From Lithobates sylvaticus (Eukaryota; Chordata; Amphibia; Anura; Ranidae): 64,000 nucleotides of DNA. The position numbers were made by a program, and so were the translations under genes. The DNA lies in contig CM053028.1 of assembly GCA_028564925.1 (NCBI GenBank), positions 623,555,266-623,619,265 on the forward strand, written 5' to 3'. Shown here in pieces: positions 54,361-64,000 of the stretch. Each line of letters begins with the position of its first letter. Position 1 is the first letter of the stretch. The notes beneath the pieces were generated by a model. It did not search any database, was not told the origin of the DNA, and worked only from the letters and a program-made list of their open reading frames with translations.

Positions 54361-54540
54361 TTAAACCCAGCATAGGCAAACATCTTCACCTTGTTCATTT
54401 AATGTAATTCAATCCAATCAATAAAAGCGGTTGTACGTTAGTGGGAATGAAATGAAAGTGAGAGCAAGGGGCAGATGATCCGCCATTTTGTCGTGGCCTA
54501 GAAATATAAACGCTAAAAAGTGACAAATTATTATTATCGG
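54350..54540. repeat. Promoter-proximal segment, copy 1
   Basis: About 175 bp from cttaaacccagcataggc to agtgacaaattatta, repeated at 55544-55708 with ~94% identity by eye. Contains CGCCATTTTGTCGTGGCCTAG-type box (54481-54500). Confidence 0.9.
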
Positions 54541-54543
54541 TTT

Positions 54544-55547
54544 TTAACCACTTCAATACAGGGCTTTTAAACACCCTTCCTTACCAGAGCACTTTTTGCG
54601 ATTCATCACTGCGTCGCTTTAACTAACAATTGCGCGGTCGTACGACGTTACACCCAAACAAAATTGACGTCCTTTTTTTCCCACAAATAGAGCTTTCTTT
54701 TGGTGGTATTTGATCGCCCCTGCGTTTTTTATTTTTTTGCGCTATAAACAAAAGAAGAGCGACAATTTTGAAAAAAAACACAATATTTTTTACTTTTTGC
54801 TATAATAAATATCCCATTTTTTTTTAAAAAAAAAATTTTTTTTTCCTCAGTTTAGGCCGATACGTTTTCTTCTACATATTTTTGGTAAAAAAAAAATCGC
54901 AATAAGCGTATATTGATCGGTTTGCGCAAAAGTTATAGCGTCTACAAAATAGGGGATAGATTTATTGAATTTTTTTTTTTTTTTTTTTTTACTAGTAATG
55001 ACGGCGATCTGCGATTTTTTTTTCGTGACTGCGACATTGCGGCGGACACTTCAGACACTTTTGACACATTTTTGGAACCATTCACATTTACACAGCGATC
55101 GTTGCTATAAAATTGCAGTGATTACTGTGTAAATGTGACTGGCAGGGAAGGGGTTAACACTAGGGGGCGCTGGAGAGGTTAATGTGTATCCCTATAGGAG
55201 TGATTCTAACTGTGGGGGGAGGGGACTCAAGGGGAGGAGACCGATCATGTGTTCCTCCGTACTGGGATCACATGATCGGTCTCCTCCCCGCTGACAGGAC
55301 GTGGAGCTGTGTGTTTACACACACAGCTCCACGGTCCCGCCCGGTCCCGTTGTTTTAACGGGCAATCGCGGGTGCCTGGCGGACATCGCGGCCCGCCGGG
55401 CACTCGCACCGGGTCCCGAGCGATGCCGCGGGCGCGTGCGCGCCCCCCAGGCGGCCGGGAATCCGAGGACGTCATATGACGCCCACCCAGGATGGTAGAT
55501 CCACCTTGTGGGCGTCATATGACAGCGGGCGGTGCTGAAGCGGTTAA
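54544..55547 (+). mobile_element. Family X TTAA MITE between the duplicated segments
   Basis: TTAA-ccacttcaatac at left and ctgaagcgg-TTAA at right, 1.0 kb. Shares the gcgtcgctttaac/acaattgcgcggtcgtacgac blocks with 40499-41447. Includes a perfect hairpin ggagaccgatcatgtg/cacatgatcggtctcc around 55240. Confidence 0.88.
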
Positions 55548-55708
55548 ACCCAGCATAGGCAAACATCTTCACCTTGTTCATTTAATGTAATTCACTCCAA
55601 CCAATAAAAGCGGTTGTACGTTAGTGGGAATGGAATGAAAGTGAGAGCAAGGGGCAGACCTACCGCCATTTTGTCGTGGCCTAGAGCATAAAAGTGACAA
55701 ATTATTAC
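55544..55708. repeat. Promoter-proximal segment, copy 2
   Basis: Second copy of 54350-54540, including gccattttgtcgtgg at 55665-55679. Confidence 0.9.
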
Positions 55709-56699
55709 CCAGCATCCCTTGCTCTGCCCAGTGTCTGTTTCTTGCACTAGCAGTTCGGTTTTTAAGAGGGATCAGGTTCCAATGTATATATTATTCCTTA
55801 ATTTTGAACACAGTAGGGGACCCGGATCAATTTTTTTTGGCCATCTGTTGCTGACTGGGGAGCTTTCCCTTCACTTCCTGTCCCAAAGCCATAACAGGAA
55901 GTAAAAATAAATTTGTGACAGAAATCACTTGCTGTCACCAGAACTAGTGTCCCCCATTGAAAGATTTCTCCTCTGTTCCTGTTCTGATGACAACCAAAAA
56001 TGTGGGATTTTCACTTTTGATGATAATAGTAAACAGAACAAATAGAGAGGCTCATGTCTACCAAGGTACATTTATAAATGTTATTTCAGGAAAAGTGATC
56101 CAGGTGGCTTTAGAGCCAATTAGTCACTTTTATGTGGCTCTGAAGATGTGCCCACACTAGTTTCCAGGCTCTCCCGTTCCTCTAGGGGGGCTAGTAAGCT
56201 GCTAGAGCTGCAATTCCTTAATCCTTTATGTCTAATGAACCCGGAAGCAATCCATCACTTCTGGGTTCATATTCCGGCTACCGTAGCCAAGAAAACAGCT
56301 AATCAAGCTTGATCTGTGCTTGATTAGCTGCAGTGGAGGGCAAGGGGAGACATTGGGGGTCTTAACCTGGTACACATGGTAAGCCCAGATGGCTGAACAA
56401 AAAAACAAGGAGATCTCTGTACTAACTATACAATATTAGTACAGTGATCCGGCAAACTATTGTGTTCTGATAACGTGTATGTAGATATAATTTGCGCCAC
56501 ACATGTCAAGATATCACTGTGACCAGTCCCAGGCTGGGGAAAATAAATAGACTCAGGGCATTTTAGACTGAGCAGCCAATTTTTCCAGAGACCGGGTGGT
56601 GGGTGTTCGTGGGGGCGGTTGGTAACAGGATATTCACGGAGTTGGTCCCCCTGCACTGTAATGTAAAGAGGCACTGTGATATAAAGGGGACTGCACTGT
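55709..56699. other. No gene recognised
   Basis: Contains short repeat relics only (e.g. 'cacttcctgtcccaaagcc ataacaggaagt'). No exon signals matched to a family. Confidence 0.45.
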
Positions 56700-56779
56700 A
56701 ATGATTATGGCGCCCCTTCATATTGCAGTCCCCTTTAAATCACAGTGCCCCTTTACATTACAGTGCCCCTAGCAATCAA

Positions 56780-58500
56780 AGCACCCCATCACAGTGCCCC
56801 TTGCAGTCACCCCCCCTTTTCTCTCTAATCACAGTGCCCCTTGCAGTCATGCCCCCTCTTTTATCTCTAATCACAGTGCCCCTTGCAGTCATGCCCCCCC
56901 TTTCTCTAATCACAGTGCCCCTTGCAGTCATGCCCCCCCTTTCTCTAATCACAGTGCCCCTTGCAGTCATGCCCCCCCTTTCTCTAATCACAGTGCCCCT
57001 TGCAGTCATGCCCCCCCCTTTCTCTCTAATCATAGTGCCCCTTGCAGTCATGCCCCCTCTTTCTCTCCAATCACAGTGCCCCTTGCAATCATGCCCCCTC
57101 TTTCTCGCTAATCACAGTGCCCCTTGCAGTCATGCCCCCCTTCTCTCTAATCACAGTGCCCCTTGCAGTCATGAACCCCCTTTTCTCTATAATCACAGTG
57201 CCCCTTGCAGTCATGGCTCCCCTTTTCTCTCTAATCACAGTGCCCCTTGCAGTCATGGCTCCCCTTTTCTCTCTAATCACAGTGCCCCTTGCAGTCATGC
57301 CCCCCTTTTCTCTAATCACAGTGCCCCTTGCAGTCATGCCCCCCCTTTTTATCTAATCACAGTGCCCCTTGCAGTCATGCCCCCCTTTTCGCTAATCATA
57401 GTGCCCCTTGCAGTCATACTCCCCCCTTTTCTCTATAATCACAGTGCCCCTTGCAGTCACCCCCCCCCCCATTTCTCTCTAATCACAGTGCCCCCTGCAG
57501 TCATGCCCCTCTTTTATCTCTAATCACAGTGCCCCTTGCAGTCATGCCCCCCCTTTCTCTAATCACAGTGCCCCTTGCAGTCATGCCCCCCTTCTCTCTA
57601 ATCACAGTGCCCCTTGCAGTCATGAACCCCCTTTTCTCTATAATCACAGTGCCCCTTGCAGTCATGGCTCCCCTTTTCTCTCTAATCACAGTGCCCCTTG
57701 CAGTCATGCCCCCCTTTTCTCTAATCACAGTGCCCCTTGCAGTCATGCCCCCCCTTTCTCTCTAATCATAGTGCCCCTTGCAATCATGCCCCCTCTTTCT
57801 CTCTAATCACAGTGCCCCTTGCAGTCATGCCCCCCTTCTCTCTAATCACAGTGCCCCTTGCAGTCATGAACCCCCTTTTCTCTAATCACAGTGCCCCTTG
57901 CCATCATGCCCCCACTTTTTCTATAATCACAGTGTCCCTTGCAGTCATGCCCCCTTTTCTCTCTTATCACAGTGCCCCTTGCAGTCATGCCCCCTTTTCT
58001 CTCGAATCACAGTGCCCCTTGCAGTCATGAACCCCCTTTTCTCTATAATCACAGTGCCCCTTGCAGTCATGAACCCCCTTTTCTCTAATCACAGTGCCCC
58101 TTGCCATCATGCCCCCTCTTTCTCTATAATCACAGTGTCCCTTGCAGTCATGCCCCCTTTTCTCTCCTATCACAGTGCCCCTTGCAGTCATGCCCCCTTT
58201 TCTCTTGAATCACAGTGCCCCTTGCAGTCATGAACCCCCTTTTCTCTATAATCACAGTGCCCCTTGCAGTCATGAACCCCCCTTTCCTCTTTTATCACAG
58301 TGCCCCTTGCAGTCATGCCCCCCTTTCTGTCTAATCACAGTGCCCTTTGCAGTCATGCCCCCCCCCTTTTCTCTCTAATCACAGTGCCCCTTGCAGTCAT
58401 GCCCCCTTTTCTCTCTAATCAGAGTGCCCCTTGCAGTCACGCCCCCCCTTTTCTCTCTAATCACAGTGACCCTTGCAGTTATGCCCCCTCCTTTTACTCT
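56780..58500. repeat. Large minisatellite, 37-41-bp unit
   Basis: About 42 copies of 'aatcacagtgccccttgcag tcatgccccccttttctctct'. Higher-order repetition is visible: the variant block gcagtcatgaacccccttttctctat recurs at 57163, 57617, 58021, 58060 and 58225. Open frames on both strands are repeat artefacts. Confidence 0.95.
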
Positions 58501-60879
58501 CTGCCTCCCTTACACAGTCCTACCTTTGGCAGGGCAGAGGCAGGATTCAGCCTGTGTGTTCTCACTAGGGTCTCCCGTCCCACCCCTATAAGCAGGGAAG
58601 AGGAGGGAGGAGGTGCCGATCTGGCATGGCTTCATAGCGGGAGGTGAGCGGCGACCACAGTCTGTTTTAGCCCTGTCTGTGTGGCCTGGTCATTAACAGG
58701 CCATCGACCTGTACTGGGTTGGGGATCCCTGCATTAGCCAGCTCTGCAGCCCAGCAAATGTGTAAACTGATAACCTGTAAAGGATTTTAAAGCATCACCT
58801 ATGGAAAGTTTTGGGTACCCTAGTTCTATGCCATTTTACGGGCGTCCGCATGTTTATGGCTTGGCATTTTTGGTATCTATTTACTCCACACAATGTCATC
58901 CTTTACATTTTACCCAAAACTGGGTAAAATATTCTGTTTGTTTACACTTAAATTCATTTTAGTTTATCTTTTTCCTGAAAATTTGCCTTTCATAAATGTG
59001 CAAGTATAGTGCAACATAAAAAAAAAAAACAGGGTCTCTGCTTTCAGAAGATATATGTAATTGTTCAGGAATTCCAAGTCATTTTCTAGCAAAAAATGCA
59101 GATTTAACATGTTCGAAATATTAAAATATTGCAATGGTAGACAGGTGGTTTAGCTTATGGAGACCCTAAACTCTACCAAACCAATGGAAGTGGAGGACCC
59201 TCACAAGCATAGGTGAACACCTGAGAGGTACACATTTAAGAGAAATAAAAGGGGCTTTGTGTGCTGACCTTAGGGAAATCCTATGTACCAACCATGACTG
59301 CTGATCCAATGGCTTCACCACTAACTCAATGTAAATATAAGGACCTTCAAGGTGGCCAGGCAAAAAGCGCGTTCAGATGGAAGTTACTAATGGCACTCTA
59401 CACATTTTTCTCATGGACTTGGGATTTCATGGACCAGAACTTGGATAATCTGTTAAAAAAAGGCCAAATTCTTCACACCCAGCCATTGCTACCATGGACA
59501 AAGCTGGATTTGTGCCATTTGTCCAACTACACCAAATATCTTGCGCTGCCTCCTTTGCAGTTGAAAGCATGAAAGAGTTATCGAGATCTTTGATGACTCA
59601 ATTCCACTAACAAAGGTTCATGGGCTGTGCAAAGATGGCAGCAAAAATTACCAGCCTGGATAGCACAGACCATCAGTGGGCAACTTTAGCACTTCAGCTG
59701 TTGCAGAAGTCCCATCATGCCTCTGGGAGTCAGCCTTGTAACCGTCACTTTTTCAATGCCTCATGGGTCATTTAGTTCCACAACAGGTGGAGGGCCTCAA
59801 TTGCCCACCAATGGTAGACTGTATAGCAACTTTTATTATACATGAGAATATGTTATTGAGTGAAGTTTGGGTTGCTTGCTGTTGCCCAATCTGGCCATTT
59901 ACCAACAGTCATCTCCTCAGGATCAGTGCACCCAAAGAATGGATTCTGGCGTCTTCATCTCAAGGCAGCTTATTACATCACTGCAACCCATCCATCTGGT
60001 TGAGCGTTCCGCTTCTTTGATTCAAACAGGCCATCTAGATAGAGGTGGCAATGTCAGGCCTATAGCCAGGCTTACTTAGACCCAGTTCCTTACCAATGTT
60101 GCGTGTATCCTCAATTTCCTCTCTGACCCCTGAGAGAAAAGCCACCTGACATGCACTGTGAAGCCTCAAGTCATCATAACTCATCTAAAGAGAACTTGAC
60201 ATGACTAGAGGACATGACTGACGTTAACAGAACTCAATAGCTCAAGCTAGGATTTAATGTGCTTTGTCTGAGGTTCCAGAGACAGAGCATCTGAAAGGGA
60301 TCTGCTTCTTTCTTTAGAAAACCTACAGTACAATGGAAATCACAGCTGTACCACATATGTCTGAAATGTTCATTTTTGTGAGAACAGATTTTATAAAAAT
60401 TGTAAAAAACATAAATTTAAAACGGCAAAAACAAATATATAAAAAGGTCCCAAAACTTTTATAATTTCCCTATATAAGCCACCACTTATTTATAAGTCAG
60501 ATTGTCATAGAGCCAACATTGATAACCTCCATAATATATTAATACAGAACGCTTCAGTTAAATAATTTATTTTACTCCTTCACATAATGCTGATAAATTC
60601 TGCATCATTTTACAAAAACGCTGACCCCACAGGAGCTTACAATGTTCCCTTCATATTTATACGGACACACAATAGTACGTTTTTTAGTGAAGTAAATTGT
60701 AGTTTCATTTTTGACCTTTTACTTACCTGTCCTTCTACCCTTTACATATCTCAGGACATACTGCCTCCCACACCACTACACTGTGTAAAGGAGACCTCCA
60801 ACCAGTTTTGGACCCAATGACGTGTGTATGCTGCTATATTGGCTGATAACTACAGGGGATGTGGCCATTACTCTCTGCA
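58501..60879. other. Repeat relics, no gene recognised
   Basis: 58770-59110 resembles an inverted, eroded copy of the 28595-29554 MITE (catttactagcaaaaaatgca-type end). 59110-60879 shows no domain, exon signal or paired termini; frames up to 103 codons look random. Confidence 0.5.
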
Positions 60880-61510
60880 TGCATTTTGGGTTGAGTGACA
60901 CTGGTTTTAATGCACACTTAAGCGTTACCGCCATTCTCACGCTGCTCCCTGCTCTCCTGCCACTTCATTTAGCCACCAGGAAAGCAGTGCAAGTTTTATG
61001 TCACTGCTTGGAGATGACACATGGCTGAGGACTATCTCCACCTACCCATACTGGCCAATCACCAGCACTGAAAGAAGTGGAATGAGACAGCCATGACCTG
61101 GATCGCCTGCTGGTGGCACTGTGGTTGCCTGGGCAGAGGGTTGTAATTTCATTGTCCACCAGCAGGTGTCTCCCAGCATCAGGTGGAAACTAATTACTGA
61201 GATCTGCTGGCTGCTGGGAGACATCCGCTGGTGGACACTGAAATTACAACCCTCAGTCCAGGGAACCACAGTGCCACCAGCAGGTGATCCAGGTCCTGAC
61301 AGTCTCACTCCACTTCTTCTAACACAACAGTGCTGATGATTGGCCAGTATGGGTAGAAGGAGATAGTCCTCAGCCACGTATCATCTCCAAGCAGTGATTT
61401 CTTGGAGGCTGAATGGAGCTGTGGGAGAGCAAGGAGCAGTTTGAGAATGGAGGTAACTCTCATGTTTACACTAAACCAGAGTCACTCAACCCGAAGTGCA
61501 TGCAGGGAGT
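60880..61510. repeat. Long palindromic repeat
   Basis: 60880-61180 is repeated inverted at 61215-61510. Paired blocks include cacccatactggccaatcac-type sequence (61044 and 61331), gtaatttcattgtccacca (61142 and 61232) and ctctcctgcc (60953 and 61415). The two arms look ~85-90% identical. Confidence 0.85.
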
Positions 61511-61700
61511 CGGCATCAGATAGAAACTGATTACTGGGATCTGCTGGGAGACACCGGCTGGTTGACATTGGAATTACAACTTTCTGCCCAGGGAACAACA
61601 GTGCCACTGGCAGGTGATTCAGGTCCTGACAGTCTCACTACACTTCATCTAACACAACCGTGCTTGAGATGGGCCAGCACGGGTAGGAGGAGATGCCATG
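61496..61700 (+). repeat. Additional arm copy of the palindrome
   Basis: Repeats the 61225-61350 arm (tgacattggaattacaac, agggaacaacagtgccac, gatgggccagcacgggtagg) in direct orientation. Further arm pieces occur at 63205-63300 and from 63950 to the window end. Confidence 0.8.
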
Positions 61701-61904
61701 TGCATAGTTGTCAACATTCTGAAAAAATGAATAGGGACACTTTTTTGTATGTAGGTGGAGTCTTATTTTAATTAGGGGTGGGGCATTCATTTGCAGGTGT
61801 GGCTTAGCAGTGAGAAAGAATGTGGCGTGCATAGCGGGCAAAAAGTGGGCATGGTTTAAACTAAATATTGGGCATGGCTTAAAGGGGGTGTGGTTAGAGT
61901 CTGA

Positions 61905-62095
61905 GATGAAAGAGGGATGGAGGGCGAAGGAAGAGAAGGATAGCAGTAGAAGGAAGGGAGAAAAAGAAAAGAAAGAAAGAAAAAAAGAAAAAGCTAGGAA
62001 GGGAGAAAGAAAGAAAAGAGATATGGAGAGAATGAGAGAGAAGGAAGGAAAAAAAGAAGGAAAGAAAGAGGGATGGAGGGACAGAAGGCCCAGAT
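61905..62095 (+). repeat. Polypurine tract
   Basis: About 190 bp of nearly pure A/G, mostly gaaa, ggaa and gagaga. Capable of triplex or slipped structures; not coding. Confidence 0.9.
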
Positions 62096-62203
62096 CCTAC
62101 ACCACAATAGCAATATGTGTATTCCAGAAAGTTTAACAATCAGCAGATAAAGATACTCCAAACACCATCCCCCCAGGCAGATCCCATCAAACAGATATAA
62201 GAG

Positions 62204-62755
62204 ATGGTCAGAGATTATGCGGGTGCGGACATGGTACAGGAGACAATCAGAGAGGGTGCGGACATGGTACAGGAGACTGTCAGAGAGGTTGCAGACATGG
62301 TACAGGAGACTGTCAGAGAGGTTGCAGACATGGTACAGGAGACTGTCAGAGAAGGTGCAGACATGGTACAGGAGACTGCGAGAGAGGGTGCGGACATGGT
62401 ACAGGAGACTGCGAGAGAGGGTGCGGACATGGTACAGGAGACTGTCAGAGAAGGTGCAGACATGGTACAGGAGACTGCGAGAGAGGGTGCGGACATGGTA
62501 CAGGAGACTGTGAGAGAGGGTGTGGACATGGTACAGGAGACTGTCAAAGAGGGTGCAGATATGGTACAGGAGACAGTCAAAGAGGGTGCAGACATGGTAC
62601 AGGAGACTGTGAGAGAGGGTGCGGACATGGTACAGGAGACTGTACAGGAGACTGTCAAAGAGGGTGCGGACATAGTACAGGAGACAGTCAGAGAGGGTGC
62701 AGACATGGTACAGGAGACTGTCAGAGAGTGGGCGGACATGGTACAGGACTTGATG
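62204..62755 (+). repeat. 33-bp minisatellite with open 11-residue repeat
   Basis: About 16 units of 33 bp (gacatggtacaggagactgt + cagagagggtgcg). Because 33 is a multiple of 3, every frame repeats an 11-residue peptide; the plus frame 62204-62914 reads MVQETVREGAD repeatedly and continues into 50 unrelated codons. No promoter, splice or family evidence supports translation, and the minus strand is equally open. Confidence 0.9.
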
Positions 62756-63299
62756 TGCACCTCCAACCCAGCTCTGTACCCCCCCCCTCCCAACACACAG
62801 AATATCCACATGGCCAATCACCTGCAACTTTGGTGCCTGCAGCATCTCTCTGACTGTCAGCTAAGAATTGAGAGCAGGGGGGGCATGCCCGCGGGATCTC
62901 CTGGTATTCAGTAGGCAACCCATCACCGGGAGCGGTCTCCAACCCAGGCAGCTTATCGGCTTCTCTGTTCATTGTACAAGTAGACCAATTTGCTTGTACA
63001 CTGAAGCCGGTTAGCTGCCCGGGTCAGAGGGCCCCTCCCCTCTCCACTGTACACAGTGAAGAGACCTGCTAACCTGAGGGAGATCCCGCGGCCATGTCTT
63101 CATATACAGAACCTGTGGCCGGTGGTTGGCCAGTGACGGGTTGCCTACCAAACACAGGGACAAAGTCAATTTCCTCATATTTTCCTGTGAAAATCGGGAC
63201 TGTTGGCAGCTATGCATGTGTCATCTCCAAAGAGAGCTTTCCTGGTGGCTGAATGGAGCAGCGGGAGAGCAAGGAGCTTCATGAGAATGGTGAACACTC

Positions 63300-63921
63300 T
63301 TAAAGCGTTTGTTAATCCCAAAAAAAAATTATTCTGTTCCTTTAAAGCTTTTTTGGACCCCTGCAACACCTAAAAAACCTAGCTGATCCTGCCTGGTCCC
63401 TTCCCTATGCAAACAGACCACGATAATCATGGCTGCTGAGCCCCTGACATTGTGATCTGTTTGCGTCCCTCCGGCAGCCGCAGCCTGCTCTCCTGTGTCT
63501 GTTTCCTCTGTGCTTCCCCCCTAAGCGTGTCACCTAGTGACAGTGCCGCCCCATCCCCATCCTGCTGCAGAAATAACATATATATGTTTACATACTCAGT
63601 TCTGTATCCTAATAGAGTGCCCCCCTCTCTGTGTTTCATTAAAAAAATACCTTCTTCTCCGTATCTCCCGGCGATCACATTACCTGCTGTGTCTCCTCTC
63701 TCCTCCTTGCCTCCCACTGACGTCAGTGGGGAAACCTCGGCCCCGCCTGCTGCTTCTGCAAGACGGGAAGAGAGGAGAAACAGCTGATTACATGAGAGCC
63801 GGGAGCCACCGTGAAATACGGTGAAGGAAGTATTTTTTTAATGAAACACAGAGACAGGGGGGCACTGTATTAGGATACAGAACTATGTAAATGACCGAAA
63901 GTGAGTTAACAACCACTTTAA
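63300..63921. mobile_element. TTAA MITE with large internal inverted repeat
   Basis: TTAA-agcgtttgttaa and ttaacaaccact-TTAA are the ends. 63578-63650 is repeated inverted at 63826-63895 (gttctgtatcctaatagag and its complement). Confidence 0.85.
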
Positions 63922-63949
63922 GTTTACATTAAAACCAGTGTCACCAGAG

Positions 63950-64000
63950 CACATGGAGTCACAATCAGGTGGAAACTGATTACTGGGATCTACTGGCTGT
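63950..64000 (+). repeat. Start of another palindrome-arm copy, cut by the window
   Basis: atcaggtggaaactgattac and gggatctactggctg match 61180-61215 and 61510-61545. Confidence 0.8.

Noticed and set aside
56723-58647. Overlapping frames with repeated LITVPLAVMP-type peptides
   Set aside because: Artefact of the 37-41-bp minisatellite, open on both strands.
61994-62845. 283- and 200-codon minus-strand frames across the 33-bp repeat
   Set aside because: All frames are open because the unit is a multiple of three; the peptides are strings of SLLYHVRTLSD without family support.

Overview
This window is eukaryotic and repeat-rich, and most likely comes from an anuran amphibian, probably ranoid with a large genome. 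The evidence is two C2H2 zinc-finger genes built from the exon modules typical of frog KRAB-like/finger-associated-box proteins, L1-type LINEs, Penelope-like elements, many TTAA-flanked and TWA-flanked MITEs, and long GC-rich minisatellites. The species assignment is inference. No prokaryotic features, tRNA or rRNA were recognised.

1-14.6 kb is a nest of insertions four levels deep. A Penelope-like element on the minus strand (1-1073 and 13196-14530) is split by a full-length L1-type LINE (1090-13179, minus) with a 16-bp target duplication, 15/16 identical. Its ORF1 is intact and its ORF2 is nearly intact. That LINE is split inside ORF2 by a 5.4-kb palindromic element (3652-9039) with a perfect 14-bp duplication. 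One arm of the palindrome is split again by a 2.66-kb element made of a 1.37-kb tandem pair (5952-8611) with a perfect 13-bp duplication. Both inner elements carry hammerhead-ribozyme-like motifs, which suggests they are non-autonomous Penelope-like elements.

14.6-21.8 kb holds repeat relics: a minisatellite, hAT-type elements with an internal ~30-bp minisatellite, a 5'-truncated L1 and a Harbinger-type MITE.

21.8-40.5 kb holds zinc-finger gene A on the minus strand. It has a 16-finger terminal exon (21806-23179) and six upstream exons spread over 17 kb. All are phase-compatible, but one exon has a mutated splice donor. Its introns carry a 3.3-kb L1 piece, a 1.4-kb L1 piece and many MITEs.

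40.5-45.4 kb is mostly MITEs and a four-copy tandem repeat. 45.4-54.3 kb holds zinc-finger gene B on the minus strand, which looks complete: a 5'UTR exon, a TERIL-type exon, a second helix-module exon, a KRAB-like exon plus a dead duplicate of it, two linker exons, and a nine-finger exon. The predicted protein is 562 aa with no break. Its introns contain a minisatellite that reiterates a 5' splice site, a chain of TTAA MITEs, and a 1.9-kb C/G-rich minisatellite.

54.3-64 kb has a duplicated promoter-like segment separated by a MITE, a 1.7-kb minisatellite (56.78-58.5 kb), snapback repeats at 60.9-61.7 kb, a 33-bp minisatellite with an 11-residue open repeat (62.2-62.75 kb) and a TTAA MITE at the end. 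No confident host gene is seen there.
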